From Nocardioides sp. dk884 (GTDB lineage: Bacteria; Actinomycetota; Actinomycetes; Propionibacteriales; Nocardioidaceae), in the NCBI RefSeq assembly GCF_009557055.1, contig NZ_CP045649.1:1339501-1403500 (forward strand): a DNA stretch of 64,000 nucleotides, given 5' to 3'. Every line of letters starts with the position of its first letter. Within the stretch, counting starts at the first letter, position 1. The position numbers and the translations under genes are program-made. This document shows, in pieces, positions 34,215-43,947 of this stretch. The notes below the pieces were generated by a model. The model saw nothing but the letters and a program-made list of their open reading frames with translations, had not been told where the DNA came from and searched no databases.

Positions 34215-34451
34215 TCAGATGTGGACGACCGGGCAGGTCAGCGTGCGGGTGATGCCCTCGAGCGTCTGCACCTTCGCGACGACCAGCTTGCCCAGCTCGT
34301 CGACGTTGCGCGCCTCGGCGCGGACGATCACGTCGTACGGGCCGGTGACGTCCTCGGCCAGCGTGACTCCCTTGACCTGTGCGATGGCTTGGGCGACCTC
34401 GGCAGCCTTGCCGACGTCGGTCTGGATCAGGATGTAGGCCTGGACGACCAT
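34215..34451 (-). CDS. Stand-alone Lrp/AsnC ligand-binding (RAM) domain protein
   Basis: A 78-aa protein made of the AsnC/Lrp effector domain only, with the alpha-beta sandwich pattern (VVQAYILIQTDVG, VAEDVTGPYDVIVRAEA-like, and TRTLTCPVVHI at the end). It lacks a DNA-binding domain and so may modulate a full Lrp protein or act as a small-molecule sensor. Similar stand-alone RAM proteins are common in Actinobacteria. It is divergent from thiL and co-directional with the DUF3515 gene. Confidence 0.85.
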   Translation of the reverse strand: MVVQAYILIQTDVGKAAEVAQAIAQVKGVTLAEDVTGPYDVIVRAEARNVDELGKLVVAKVQTLEGITRTLTCPVVHI

Positions 34452-34624
34452 CGCTCGTCTCCTCGTGTGAAGGGGTGCAGGGGCGCGGGCGGGGTGCCGG
34501 CCGGCGGTTCAACCTACCCTGGCCCGCGGCGTGCGGGACAGCCCGTGTCACGTGGCGAAGGCCTCGCTCCCGGGCCTGAGCGCGCCGCCGGGCAGCGTCG
34601 GGGGATGTCTGGTGGACTGGGGGC

Positions 34625-35575
34625 ATGCCGTTTGCACCCGACGCCACCCTCGCCGACGCCGGCGAGTTCGGCCTCCTGGCCGAGCTCCTGCCTCTCTTCC
34701 CGCAGGGCGAGCAGGTGTTGATCGGCCCCGGCGACGACGCGGCCGTGCTGCGCGTGCGCACCGGCCACGTGGTCGTCTCCACCGACCTGATGGTGGAGGG
34801 CCGCCACTTCCGGCGGGAGTGGTCCTCCGCGGCCGACGTCGGTCACCGCGCGGCCGCGCAGAACATCTCCGACATCAACGCGATGGGCGGCACCGCCGCC
34901 TCGCTCACCCTCGCCATCGGCGCCCCCGCGGACCTGCCCGTGCAGTGGGTGCTCGACCTCGCTCGTGGCTTCGCGGAGGAGTGCGGGGAGGTCGGGGCGA
35001 GCGTCGTCGGCGGCGACCTCACCCGCGCCGACCAGGTGGTCATCGCGGTGACGGTGCTCGGCGCCTGCACCCAGGCGCCGGTCATCCGCTCCGGCGCCGC
35101 ACCCGGCGACGTGGTGGCGATGGCCGGCCGGCAGGGCTGGGCCGCAGGCGGGCTCGCGGTACTCAAGCGCGGCTTCCGGTCCCCGCGGGTGCTCGTCGAG
35201 GCCCACCGCCGCCCCCAGCCGCCGTACGCCGCCGGCCCGATCGCCGCCGCGGCCGGCGCGACGGCGATGATCGACGTCTCCGACGGCCTGCTCGCCGAGG
35301 CCGGGCACCTGGCCGACGCCTCCGGTGTGGCCATCAACGTCCGCTCCGAGGCCTTCGAGGTCGCCGAGCCGCTGCACGCCGTGGGTGCGGCGCTCAACGC
35401 CGAGCCCCTGCAGTTCGTGCTCACCGGCGGCGACGACCACGCCCTGCTCGCCACCTTCCCCGACGCCGCCTCCGTGCCGCAGGGCTGGCGCGTGGTGGGC
35501 GAGGTCATCGAGGGCAGCGGCGTCACCGTCGACGGGCGCTCCTACATCGGCTCGCCGGGCTGGTCGCACTTCTGA
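34625..35575 (+). CDS. thiL: Thiamine-monophosphate kinase
   Basis: A 316-aa enzyme of the PurM fold that phosphorylates thiamine monophosphate to the active pyrophosphate. Motifs are GPGDDAAVLR (Mg and ATP), STDLMVEGRHF, QNISDINAMGG, GDLTRAD and MIDVSDGLLAEAG. Length is normal. There is no TPP-riboswitch-like sequence in the 173-bp gap upstream, where divergent promoters must lie. Confidence 0.93.
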   Translation: MPFAPDATLADAGEFGLLAELLPLFPQGEQVLIGPGDDAAVLRVRTGHVVVSTDLMVEGRHFRREWSSAADVGHRAAAQNISDINAMGGTAASLTLAIGAPADLPVQWVLDLARGFAEECGEVGASVVGGDLTRADQVVIAVTVLGACTQAPVIRSGAAPGDVVAMAGRQGWAAGGLAVLKRGFRSPRVLVEAHRRPQPPYAAGPIAAAAGATAMIDVSDGLLAEAGHLADASGVAINVRSEAFEVAEPLHAVGAALNAEPLQFVLTGGDDHALLATFPDAASVPQGWRVVGEVIEGSGVTVDGRSYIGSPGWSHF

Positions 35576-35626
35576 GGGACCTCGGCGGCCGGCTGTTGCT
35601 GTGGTCGCCGGCTGCCGGCTGCCGCA

Positions 35627-35703
35627 CGTAACTGCGCAATTGCGCGGATAAGTACCGGTTCCCGGCCGCCGGCGGTGCTTCTCCCAGCAATTGCGCAGTT
35701 ACG
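35627..35703. repeat. 77-bp interrupted palindrome (possible intergenic mobile or structured element)
   Basis: Outer arms CGTAACTGCGCAATTGC (35627-35643) and its exact reverse complement (35687-35703) are both centred on 35665. Inside, GGA/TCC (35646-35648 with 35682-35684) and AAGTACCG/CGGTGCTT (35650-35657 with 35673-35680, 7 of 8) pair around the same centre, leaving a 15-nt GC-rich loop. The 5' arm also holds the smaller palindrome GCGCAATTGCGC. It lies between the convergent thiL and rpmB genes. Confidence 0.75.
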
Positions 35704-35773
35704 CGCACCCCGAGGCCGCCCCGCGGCCCCGCGGCACCCGCCGCCCCGCGACGCCCGGACAGCCCCTGAAATG

Positions 35774-35813
35774 ACAGAACGGCCGCCGTCCCGGGGGACG
35801 ACGGCCGTTCTGT
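35774..35813 (-). terminator. Terminator between thiL and rpmB
   Basis: A 17-bp stem with one mismatch (arms 35774-35790 and 35797-35813), 15 bp beyond the rpmB stop. On the minus strand it is followed by a weak T-rich stretch (CATTTC). It can serve both convergent genes. Confidence 0.8.
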
Positions 35814-35827
35814 TCAGCTGACCTGGG

Positions 35828-36013
35828 TCAGCGGGAGACCTTGCCGGCCTTGAGGCAGCCGGTGCAGACGTTGAGGCGCTTCGGGGTGCCGTTGACGGTC
35901 GCCCGGACGCGCTGGATGTTGGGGTCGAAGCGACGCTTCGTGATCTTGCGCGACCAGGGTCGGTTGTTGCCGAAGCCCGGCTTCTTCGCGCAGATGTCGC
36001 AGACGGCAGCCAC
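35828..36013 (-). CDS. rpmB: 50S ribosomal protein L28 (zinc type)
   Basis: A 61-aa ribosomal protein. The start VAAVCDICAKKPGFG and the core RRFDPNIQRVR are typical. Two CxxC pairs (CDIC at 5-8 and CTGC at 50-53) mark the zinc-binding form, which many Actinobacteria replace with a zinc-free paralogue under zinc limitation. GTG 36013 is set by homology and by AGGAG 6 nt upstream. Confidence 0.95.
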   Translation of the reverse strand: MAAVCDICAKKPGFGNNRPWSRKITKRRFDPNIQRVRATVNGTPKRLNVCTGCLKAGKVSR

Positions 36014-36202
36014 CGTGAACTCCTGAAAAATCGAGGTTGTGAACGTGGGGCCCGGCGGAGCGGGCAACCGGACGAGAGTATCCGATCCAAGGGCTCGCGA
36101 GAAAATCGCGGCTCACCCCGGGTTCCCCGTGGGTGGGTCACCCCGTTCGGGCAAGGGGGACACTACCCTGACTCCTCCATCCGACGTACGACGAGGCAGG
36201 CG

Positions 36203-37878
36203 ATGCAGCAGGTACCCGTGGGCGGCGAGCTGAGTCTCGGCGTCGTGCTGCGCTTCGTCGACGTCGCCTTCGACGCCCTCGCCGGTGCGCGCGAGGAGAT
36301 CGACGCGCTCAACGTCTACCCGGTGCCCGACGGCGACACCGGCACCAACATGTACCTCACGATGTCGGCGGCCCGCGACGCGCTGCGCGAGGCCTGCGCC
36401 GGCGACGAGGACGCGCCGCTGGGGGAGTCGCTGGCGACGTTCGCGCGCGGCGCCCTGCTCGGCGCCCGCGGCAACTCCGGGGTGATCCTCAGCGAGATGC
36501 TCGGCGCGATCGCGCGCCGGATCGGCCGCGCGGGCGCCGATGAGACCAACGCCACGGTGATGGCCGAGGCGCTCCAGGCGGCCAGCGACGCGGCGTACGC
36601 CGCGGTGGGCACGCCCGTCGAGGGCACGATGCTGAGCGTCATGCGCGCGGCGGCGGCCTCGGCCGTGGAGTGCTCGGGTCGCTCCGCGCCCGGGCCCGCG
36701 ACGTCTTCGCCGCCGCCGCCGGCGCGGCGCGCGAGGCGCTGGCCCGCACCCCCGAGCAGCTCCGGCTCCTGGCCGATGCCGGTGTCGTGGACGCCGGCGG
36801 GCGCGGCCTGAGCGTGATCCTCGACGCGGCCGAGACCGTGCTCACCGGGCGCCGCCCGGTGCCGGTGACCGCCCCGATCGGCACCCACCTGATCCCGGTC
36901 CCCGTGGCGCCGCTGCCGCAGGGCGACCTGACCGCGGACGGGCCGGCGTACGAGGTGATGTACCTCCTCGACGCCGAGGACGCGCAGATCGCGCCGCTGC
37001 GCGCGACGCTCGCCGGCCTCGGGGACTCCCTGGTCGTGGTCGGTGGCGAGGGTCTGTGGAACGTCCACGTCCACACCGACGACGTCGGTGCGGCGATCGA
37101 GGCCGGCATCGAGGCCGGACGACCCCGCCGGGTGCGGGTCACCCACTTCGCCGAGCAGGTCGAGCGGCAGGCCGCCGAGCGACCCGCGCCGCGAGCCCGC
37201 AGCGGACGGCGGATCGTCGCGGTCGCGGCCGGGCCCGGCCTCGGCCGGCTCTTCGAGGAGGCCGGCGCGGTGGTGCTGCCGGGTGGACCCGGACGCCGCC
37301 CCTCGACCGGCGAGGTCCTGGCGGCCGTGCGCGACTGCGGGGCCTGCGAGGTCGTGGTGCTGCCGAACGACGCCGACTCGGTGCGCGTGGCCCGGGCCGC
37401 CGCGTCGACCGCGGAGAACGACCCCGACCTCGAGGGCATCCGGGTGAGCGTGATCGCGACCCAGGCGCAGGTGCAGGGGCTCGCGGCGCTCGCGGTCCAC
37501 GAGCCGGGGCGCGCCTTCGACCACGACGTGCTGGAGATGACCGCGACCGCCCGGCACGCCCGGCACGGCGCGATCACCCTCGCGGCCCGCCAGGCGATGA
37601 CGATGGCCGGCCCGTGCGAGCCCGGCGACGTGCTCGGTGTGGTGGCCGGTGACTTCGTGGTCGTGGGGGAGGACCGCTTCGCGGTCGCCACCGACGTCCT
37701 CGAGCGGCTGCTCGGCGGTGGCGGCGACCTGGTGACGATCGTGGCCGGCGCCGAGGACAGCGACGGCGAGCTGGCGGCCCGCTGCGCGGCGTACGTCGAG
37801 GCGCACCACCCGGCTGTCGATGTCGTGGTGTACGACGGTGGCCAGGAGCGCTACCCGCTCCTGGTGTCGGTGGAGTAG
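36203..37878 (+). pseudogene. DAK2-domain protein (YloV/FakA-like), interrupted by a frameshift
   Basis: Two overlapping frames together make one protein of about 558 aa. The first (from ATG 36203) carries the DAK2 kinase domain with the phosphate motif YPVPDGDTGTNM and GARGNSGVILSE. The second (clear from about 36670 to 37878) continues with AREALARTPEQL and VVDAGGRG and has the second and third domains of the family, ending GGQERYPLLVSVE. The switch occurs near 36670; adding one G after GTGGAG would restore a continuous frame (VEVLGSL). It may be a sequencing error, a true mutation or a split gene. The family phosphorylates fatty acids with FakB partners in Firmicutes. recG follows after 15 bp. 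Confidence 0.8.
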
Positions 37879-37893
37879 GCCGGAAGGAGCCGC

Positions 37894-40122
37894 GTGATCA
37901 CGCTGGAGTCGCCGATCGAGACGGTGCTGGCCGGGCACGCCAAGGCCGACCGGATCACCGAGGGCCTCGGCCTGCGCACGGTCGGGGACCTGATGCACCA
38001 CTTCCCCCGCCGCTACCTGCGCACCGGCGAGCTGACCCGCCTCGACGATCTCGAGGAGGGCAGCGTGCTGACCTTCGTCGGCGAGGTGGTCGCGAGCGCG
38101 GAGCGCACCTACCAAGACCGGCGCACCGGTCGCACGGCCTACCGCCTCGACGTCACGGTCCGCACCGAGGGGCCGGCGCTGCGGATGTCGTTCTTCGCCA
38201 AGAACGCCTACGTCAACGGATGGCAGGCCGGGCGGCTGCGCGTCGGGCGCCGTGGGGTGTTCCTGGGCAAGGCCAAGCTGTTCCGCGGCGAGTGGCAGCT
38301 CACCAACCCGCAGATGTCGCTGTTCGGCAGCGGCGATGAGGACTCCGCGCTGATGTCGCTGGACGCGATGCGCGAGCTGTTCCCGATCTACCCGCTCACC
38401 AAGGGCGTGGAGTCCTGGGACCTCCAGCGCGCCGCGACCTTCGCGCTGACCGTGCTCGACGAGGTCCCCGAGCTGCTGCCCGAGCAGGTCCGCGGGACCT
38501 ACTCCCTGCCTGACGCGCGCCAGGCCCTGCAGTGGATCCACGCCGCCGACTCGATGGAGGACGTACGCCGCGCGCAGCGCCGCTTCCGCTTCGAGGAGGC
38601 GCTGGTCACCCAGGTCGTGCTCGCCCGCCGCCGGCGCGAGCAGATGGCGCTGGGCGCCCAGGCGCGCCCGGGGCGACCCGGCGGCCTGCTGGAGGCCTTC
38701 GACGCCCGGCTGCCCTTCGAGCTCACCGCCGGGCAGCGCGAGGTGGCCGGCGAGATCGAGCACGACCTGGCCCAGCCGCACCCGATGAACCGGCTGCTCC
38801 AGGGCGAGGTCGGCTCCGGCAAGACCCTGGTGGCGCTGCGCGCGATGCTGCGCGTGGTCGACTCCGGCGGCCAGGCCGCGCTGCTGGCGCCCACCGAGGT
38901 GCTCGCCCAGCAGCACCACCGCACGATCTCCGCCATGCTCGGCGACCTCGGCATGGGCGGCCTGCTCGGCGCCGCCGAGGGCACCACCGTCGAGCTGCTC
39001 ACCGGGTCGATGACCAAGGCCCAGCGCAAGGCACCGCTGAGCCGGCTGATCACCGGCGAGGCCGGCATCGTCATCGGCACCCACGCCCTGCTCGAGGAGC
39101 AGGTGATGTTCGCCGACCTCGGCCTCGTCGTCGTCGACGAGCAGCACCGCTTCGGGGTCGAGCAGCGCGCCGCCCTCACCGACAAGGCGGGCAGTCCGCC
39201 GCACGTGCTCGTGATGACCGCCACGCCGATCCCGCGCACGGTCGCGATGACGGTCTTCGGCGACCTGGAGATCTCCACGCTCACCGAGCTGCCGGCGGGG
39301 CGCGCGCCGATCCAGACCAACGTCGTGCCGCTCGGCGAGCAGCCGCTGTGGATCGACCGCGCCTGGGCACGGCTGCGCGAGGAGATCGAGGCCGGCCACC
39401 AGGCCTACGTCGTGTGTCCGCGCATCGTCCGCGACGAGATGGAGGCCGGCGAGCACGACCAGCTCGACCTCGACGAGGACGACAACCTCGTCGTCGACCG
39501 CACCGGCACCGGTCTCAGCTCAGTGGTCGACGTCGCCGCCGACCTCGCCGACGGACCGCTGCGAGGCCTGCGGATCGGGGTGCTCCACGGCAAGCTGCCC
39601 GCCGACGAGAAGGAGCGCACGATGCGCGCCTTCGCCGCCGGCGACGTCGACGTGCTGGTGTCCACCACCGTCATCGAGGTCGGCGTGGACGTCGCCAACG
39701 CGACCGCCATGGTGATCCTCGACGCCGACCGGTTCGGCGTCTCCCAGCTGCACCAGCTGCGCGGTCGCGTCGGTCGTGGCGGGCTGCCCGGGCTGTGCCT
39801 GCTGGTCACCCGGTCCGAGGCCGGCACCCCCGCGCGGGCGCGCCTGGACGCCGTGGCCGGCACGAGCGACGGCTTCGAGCTCAGCCGCGTCGACCTCGAG
39901 CAGCGCCGCGAGGGCGACGTGCTCGGCAAGAACCAGTCCGGCTACCGCTCCAGCCTGCAGAACCTCCGGGTGCTGCGCGACGAGAAGACCATCCGCGAGG
40001 CTCGCGAGGCCGCCTCCCTCCTCCTCGACACCGACTTCGAGCTGCGCCAGGCGCCGGAGCTCGCGGCGGCGGTCGCGGAGATGGAGCGCTCCGTGCAGTC
40101 CGACTACCTCGAGAAGTCGTGA
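37894..40122 (+). CDS. recG: ATP-dependent DNA helicase RecG
   Basis: A 742-aa branched-DNA helicase that reverses stalled forks. The N-terminal wedge OB domain includes YLRTGELTRLDDLEEG. Helicase motifs are Walker A LLQGEVGSGKT, motif II DEQHRFG, motif III MTATPIPRT, motif V STTVIEVGVDV and motif VI QLHQLRGRVGRG. It has a GTG start with AAGGAG 5-6 nt upstream. It is in a conserved run with rsmD and coaD. Confidence 0.96.
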   Translation: MITLESPIETVLAGHAKADRITEGLGLRTVGDLMHHFPRRYLRTGELTRLDDLEEGSVLTFVGEVVASAERTYQDRRTGRTAYRLDVTVRTEGPALRMSFFAKNAYVNGWQAGRLRVGRRGVFLGKAKLFRGEWQLTNPQMSLFGSGDEDSALMSLDAMRELFPIYPLTKGVESWDLQRAATFALTVLDEVPELLPEQVRGTYSLPDARQALQWIHAADSMEDVRRAQRRFRFEEALVTQVVLARRRREQMALGAQARPGRPGGLLEAFDARLPFELTAGQREVAGEIEHDLAQPHPMNRLLQGEVGSGKTLVALRAMLRVVDSGGQAALLAPTEVLAQQHHRTISAMLGDLGMGGLLGAAEGTTVELLTGSMTKAQRKAPLSRLITGEAGIVIGTHALLEEQVMFADLGLVVVDEQHRFGVEQRAALTDKAGSPPHVLVMTATPIPRTVAMTVFGDLEISTLTELPAGRAPIQTNVVPLGEQPLWIDRAWARLREEIEAGHQAYVVCPRIVRDEMEAGEHDQLDLDEDDNLVVDRTGTGLSSVVDVAADLADGPLRGLRIGVLHGKLPADEKERTMRAFAAGDVDVLVSTTVIEVGVDVANATAMVILDADRFGVSQLHQLRGRVGRGGLPGLCLLVTRSEAGTPARARLDAVAGTSDGFELSRVDLEQRREGDVLGKNQSGYRSSLQNLRVLRDEKTIREAREAASLLLDTDFELRQAPELAAAVAEMERSVQSDYLEKS

Positions 40123-40126
40123 ACCG

Positions 40127-40753
40127 ATGACCCGCATCATCGCCGGCCGCGCCGGCGGCCGCCGCCTGTCCACCCCGCCGGGCACCGCCACCCGCCCCAC
40201 CAGCGACCGGGTCCGCGAGGCGCTGTTCTCCGCGATCGAGTCGTGGTGCGGCTCGCTGAGCGGCCTGCGCGTCCTCGACCTGTACGCCGGGTCCGGCGCG
40301 GTGGGCCTGGAGGCCTGGTCGCGCGGTGCCGCGGCGGTCACGATGGTGGAGTCCGACCGGCGCACCGCCGCCCTGGTGGCCGCCAACGCCCGCGACCTCG
40401 GCGCCCGTGAGGCCCAGGTCGTCACCGGCGCGGTCGCCGCGGTGCTGGCCCGCCCGCCGGCCGCGGGCTACGACGTGGTCTTCGCCGACCCGCCGTACCC
40501 CCTTCCCGACGAGGCGGTCGCCGACGACCTGCGGGCCCTGGTCGAGCACGGCTGGCTGGCCCCCGACGCGCTGGTGGTCGTGGAGCGCTCGGCGCGCAGC
40601 CCCGAGCCGGCCTGGCCGGCGGGCCTGGAGCCGCACCGCCGCCGTGCCTATGGCGAGACGGTGCTTTGGTACGGTCACGCCGCCTCGCCCGTGGCGGACG
40701 AGGACGACCAGCCCAGCACCCAGCCCAGCACCGATCCCAGCGAAGGGGAGTGA
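40127..40753 (+). CDS. rsmD: 16S rRNA (guanine(966)-N2)-methyltransferase RsmD
   Basis: A 208-aa Rossmann-fold methyltransferase that modifies G966 of 16S rRNA during 30S assembly. The SAM motif is VLDLYAGSGAVGLEA and the catalytic motif is FADPPYPL. The N-terminus MTRIIAGRAGGRRL and TRPTSDRVREALF is characteristic. The last 25 residues are an acidic, low-complexity tail (QPSTQPSTDPSEGE). It starts 4 bp after recG and just before coaD. Confidence 0.92.
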   Translation: MTRIIAGRAGGRRLSTPPGTATRPTSDRVREALFSAIESWCGSLSGLRVLDLYAGSGAVGLEAWSRGAAAVTMVESDRRTAALVAANARDLGAREAQVVTGAVAAVLARPPAAGYDVVFADPPYPLPDEAVADDLRALVEHGWLAPDALVVVERSARSPEPAWPAGLEPHRRRAYGETVLWYGHAASPVADEDDQPSTQPSTDPSEGE

Positions 40754-40758
40754 GTTCC

Positions 40759-41265
40759 GTGCGCCGAGCCGTCTGCCCGGGATCGTTCGACCCGGTCACC
40801 AACGGCCACCTCGACGTCGTGGGACGCGCCTCGTCGCTCTTCGACGAGGTCGTCGTCGCGGTGGGGGTCAACGCCTCCAAGAATCGGCTGTTCAGCGCCG
40901 AGGAGCGCATGGAGATGCTCCGCGAGGTCTGCGCGGACCTGCCCAACGTGCGCGTCGCGGGCTTCACGGGCCTGCTGACCACCTTCTGCGAGGAGCAGGG
41001 CATCCAGGCGATCGTCAAGGGCCTGCGCGCGGTCTCCGACTTCGAGTACGAGCTGCAGATGGCGCAGATGAACGCCTCGCTCACCGAGGTGGAGACCGTC
41101 TTCGTGCCCACCAGCCCCGAGTACTCCTTCCTCGCCTCGAGCCTGGTCAAGGAGGTCGCGACGTTCGGCGGCGACGTCTCCAGCCTGGTCCCGCCGAGCG
41201 TGCACGCGCGCCTCACGGCCCGCCTCTCCGAGGTCGCCGCCCGCGCTGCGGGGGCCGGAGGATGA
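40759..41265 (+). CDS. coaD: Phosphopantetheine adenylyltransferase
   Basis: A 168-aa nucleotidyltransferase for the penultimate step of coenzyme A synthesis. The HxGH motif appears in GSFDPVTNGHLD, followed by KGLRAVSDFEYELQMAQMN and YSFLASSLVKEVA. GTG 40759 is chosen because GAAGGGGAG lies 8 nt upstream, although GTG 40750 is in frame. It follows rsmD by 5 bp, the usual arrangement. Confidence 0.95.
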   Translation: MRRAVCPGSFDPVTNGHLDVVGRASSLFDEVVVAVGVNASKNRLFSAEERMEMLREVCADLPNVRVAGFTGLLTTFCEEQGIQAIVKGLRAVSDFEYELQMAQMNASLTEVETVFVPTSPEYSFLASSLVKEVATFGGDVSSLVPPSVHARLTARLSEVAARAAGAGG

Positions 41266-41294
41266 CCGCGGCGTACGCCGTAGGCCGCCCGGGT

Positions 41295-41324
41295 TTGGTG
41301 ACCCGTCTCCCGGGCGGATACGAT
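41295..41324 (+). promoter_or_regulatory. Possible promoter of the DUF177-rpmF-rnc-mutM operon
   Basis: TTGGTG (41295-41300), an 18-bp spacer and TACGAT (41319-41324), 33 bp before the DUF177 start. The match is moderate. Confidence 0.4.
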
Positions 41325-41356
41325 TCCCGACGATCTGTTCGTGCCCGGAACCGGAA

Positions 41357-41941
41357 GTGATTCAACTGTCAAGCCTGGACCCGAGAGCGCCGCTCGTGCT
41401 CGACACTCGCGAGCTCGGCCGCCGCCCGGGGTCCCAGCGACAGCTGACACTGACGGTGCCGGCGCCGCCAGATCTTGGCATCGAGGTTCTCAAGGTCCCC
41501 GAAGGTGCGCCGGTCGAGCTTGACCTGCGCCTGGAGGCGGTCATGGAGGGCGTCCTGGTCACCGGCACGGCGAAGGCCGTGGTGGAGGGCGAGTGCGCGC
41601 GGTGCCTGGAGGAGATCGCCGACGAGCTCGAGGTCCGCTTCCAGGAGCTGTTCGTGTACGACGACCTGGGTGACTCGGACGCCGACGACGAGGACAACGG
41701 GGTCAGCAACCTCCAGGACGACCTGCTCGACCTGGAACCCCTGCTGCGGGACTCGGTGGTGCTCGCACTACCGTTCCAGCCGCTGTGTCAGGACGACTGT
41801 CCGGGACTGTGCACCGAATGTGGTGCGCGCCTGGCGGACGATCCGGACCACCAGCACGAGGACGCGATCGATCCGCGATGGGCGGGGCTGAGCGCGCTGA
41901 ACAAGCTCGACAAGAAGGACTCGGAATCCTCCGAGAACTGA
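41357..41941 (+). CDS. DUF177 / YceD family protein
   Basis: A 194-aa conserved bacterial protein encoded next to rpmF, linked to 23S rRNA or large-subunit maturation in other organisms. It has the family CARCLEEI motif in the middle, an acidic stretch ([13 protein letters not shown]) and a C-terminal cysteine cluster ([13 protein letters not shown]). The gene order DUF177-rpmF-rnc-mutM is the standard one. Start is GTG 41357. Confidence 0.9.
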   Translation: MIQLSSLDPRAPLVLDTRELGRRPGSQRQLTLTVPAPPDLGIEVLKVPEGAPVELDLRLEAVMEGVLVTGTAKAVVEGECARCLEEIADELEVRFQELFVYDDLGDSDADDEDNGVSNLQDDLLDLEPLLRDSVVLALPFQPLCQDDCPGLCTECGARLADDPDHQHEDAIDPRWAGLSALNKLDKKDSESSEN

Positions 41942-41993
41942 TCAAGCACATCAATGCGGCCGGACCTCCCGGCCACGGTATGAGGAGAGAACA

Positions 41994-42179
41994 GTGGCTG
42001 TCCCGAAGCGGAAGATGTCGCGCAGCAACACGCGTCACCGTCGCTCGGCCTGGAAGGCCGTGGCACCGACCCTGGTGACCTGCGCGAACCCCGCCTGTGG
42101 CTCCAAGCACCTCCCGCACCGTGCGTGCGGCGAGTGCGGCCAGTACGGCGCCCGTGCCGACCGTCGTCAGGTCCTCTGA
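41994..42179 (+). CDS. rpmF: 50S ribosomal protein L32
   Basis: A 61-aa ribosomal protein with the typical start [18 protein letters not shown] and a zinc ribbon ([20 protein letters not shown]), so it is the zinc-binding form. GTG start with GAGGAGAG upstream. It lies between the DUF177 and rnc genes. Confidence 0.97.
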   Translation: MAVPKRKMSRSNTRHRRSAWKAVAPTLVTCANPACGSKHLPHRACGECGQYGARADRRQVL

Positions 42180-42204
42180 GCCCGCTCAGGGTCTCTGACC
42201 ACGG

Positions 42205-42918
42205 TTGACCAACTACGCGGAGCTGCGTCGAGCGCTCGGTGATCCCCAGCTGGATCCCGAGCTGCTCGAGCGCGCGCTCACCCACAGGTCCTACGCCTAC
42301 GAGAACGGCGGACTGCCCACCAACGAGCGCCTGGAGTTCCTCGGGGACTCCGTGCTCGGGGTCGTCGTCACCGAGACGCTCTACCGCACCCACCCGGACC
42401 TCTCCGAGGGCCGGCTGGCCAAGCTGCGGGCCGCGGTCGTCAATGCGCGCGCCCTGGCCGAGGTCGGGCGCGGGATCGGCCTCGGCGAGCACGTCAAGCT
42501 CGGCCGCGGCGAGGAGGCGACCGGCGGACGCAACAAGTCCTCGATCATCTCCGACACCGTCGAGGCCGTGATCGGTGCGGTGCACCTCTCCGGCGGCATG
42601 GAGGTCTCCGCGCAGGTCGTGCACCTGCTCTTCGACCCGCTGATCGAGGCCGCCTCGGCGCTCGGCGCCGGGCTGGACTGGAAGACCTCGCTGCAGGAGA
42701 TCGCCGCCGAGCACTCCCTCGGCGTGCCGGAGTACGTCATCACCGCCGACGGCCCCGACCACATGAAGACCTTCACCGCGCAGGTGCGGGTCGCCGACCG
42801 GCTCTACGGCAACGGCGTCGGCCGCTCCAAGAAGGAGGCCGAGCAGGCCGCCGCGGAGACGGCGTACGGCGAGATCGTGGCGCAGCTGGGCGTCTCCGCG
42901 GCCTCCGACGCCGGCTGA
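42205..42918 (+). CDS. rnc: Ribonuclease III
   Basis: A 237-aa double-stranded RNA endonuclease for rRNA and mRNA processing. The catalytic signature [12 protein letters not shown] is at residues 40-51, and the C-terminal dsRNA-binding domain (about 158-228) includes [14 protein letters not shown] and [12 protein letters not shown]. The start is a TTG at 42205 with a poor ribosome site (AGGGTC), which suggests low expression. mutM begins 3 bp later. Confidence 0.95.
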   Translation: MTNYAELRRALGDPQLDPELLERALTHRSYAYENGGLPTNERLEFLGDSVLGVVVTETLYRTHPDLSEGRLAKLRAAVVNARALAEVGRGIGLGEHVKLGRGEEATGGRNKSSIISDTVEAVIGAVHLSGGMEVSAQVVHLLFDPLIEAASALGAGLDWKTSLQEIAAEHSLGVPEYVITADGPDHMKTFTAQVRVADRLYGNGVGRSKKEAEQAAAETAYGEIVAQLGVSAASDAG

Positions 42919-42921
42919 GCC

Positions 42922-43836
42922 GTGCCCGAGCTCCCCGAGGTCGAGGTCGTCCGGGCCGGCCTGGAGCGCCACGTCGTCGGCCGCACGGTCCGTGGCGTCG
43001 AGGTGCTGCACGAGCGCCCGGTGCGCCGCGACCTGCGCGGCCCCGCCGGCTTCGTCGCCGCGCTGACCGGGCGCCGCATCATCGATGCGCGGCGTCGCGG
43101 CAAGTACCTCTGGCTGCCGCTGGACAACGGCGACGCGCTGCTGGCCCATCTCGGCATGAGCGGGCAGATGCTGGTGCAGCCCGCCGCCGCGCCGGACGAG
43201 AAGCACCTGCGGGTGCGCCTGGTGCTCGACGACGCCCGCCAGCTGCGCTTCGTCGACCAGCGGATGTTCGGCGGGCTGACCGTCTCCGCGGGCGGCGCCG
43301 AGCTGCCGCCCGAGATCGCCCACATCGCCCGCGACCCGCTGGACCCGGACTTCGACGACGCCGAGTTCGTACGCCGGGTGCGCCGGCGGGCCTCGGGGAT
43401 CAAGCGTCAGCTGCTCGACCAGGGGCTGGTCTCCGGTGTCGGCAACATCTACGCCGATGAGTCGCTGTGGCGCTCCCGCCTGCACGGCGAGCGCCCGGGG
43501 GACCGGCTCAGCGCCGCCCAGGTGCGCGAGTTGCTCGGCCACGTGCGCGACGTGATGGGGGAGGCCCTCGCCCAGGGCGGCACCTCCTTCGACGCCCTCT
43601 ACGTCAACGTCAACGGCCAGTCGGGCTACTTCGACCGCTCGCTGCGCGCCTACGGGCGCGAGGACGAGCCCTGCGAGCGCTGCGGCACGCCGATGCGCCG
43701 GGTGGCGTTCATGAACCGCTCGTCGTACTTCTGCCCCACCTGCCAGCCGCCCCCGCGGCGACGCCGGACGCCCGCGCCGGGGCGCGGTGTCGTGGCGGCT
43801 CCGGGCCCGGCCGCGGAGACCGCGCTGCCAGATTGA
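42922..43836 (+). CDS. mutM: Formamidopyrimidine-DNA glycosylase
   Basis: A 304-aa repair enzyme for oxidised purines such as 8-oxoguanine. The mature N-terminus [10 protein letters not shown] supplies the catalytic Pro and Glu, a Lys lies in RRRGKYLWL, the helix-two-turn-helix is [14 protein letters not shown], and the C-terminal zinc finger is CERCGTPM...FCPTC. A Pro/Arg-rich tail of about 30 residues follows the finger. It has a GTG start. Confidence 0.95.
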   Translation: MPELPEVEVVRAGLERHVVGRTVRGVEVLHERPVRRDLRGPAGFVAALTGRRIIDARRRGKYLWLPLDNGDALLAHLGMSGQMLVQPAAAPDEKHLRVRLVLDDARQLRFVDQRMFGGLTVSAGGAELPPEIAHIARDPLDPDFDDAEFVRRVRRRASGIKRQLLDQGLVSGVGNIYADESLWRSRLHGERPGDRLSAAQVRELLGHVRDVMGEALAQGGTSFDALYVNVNGQSGYFDRSLRAYGREDEPCERCGTPMRRVAFMNRSSYFCPTCQPPPRRRRTPAPGRGVVAAPGPAAETALPD

Positions 43837-43947
43837 CCCGGCCCGCGTGCGGGTGGGACTCTTGAAGACGGTCCGCGGCGAGCGGATCATCCGTGCGGTC
43901 GCGATCGCCGCCGCCCGGCACCACCACGAGAACCCGGAAGGCTCACC

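Noticed and set aside
34452..34624. TPP riboswitch before thiL
   Set aside because: No thi-box-like sequence (such as CTGAGA...) was found in the gap.
36655..36685. Programmed -1 frameshifting in the DAK2 gene
   Set aside because: There is no X-XXY-YYZ slippery sequence and no clear downstream hairpin or pseudoknot. A single missing base is simpler.
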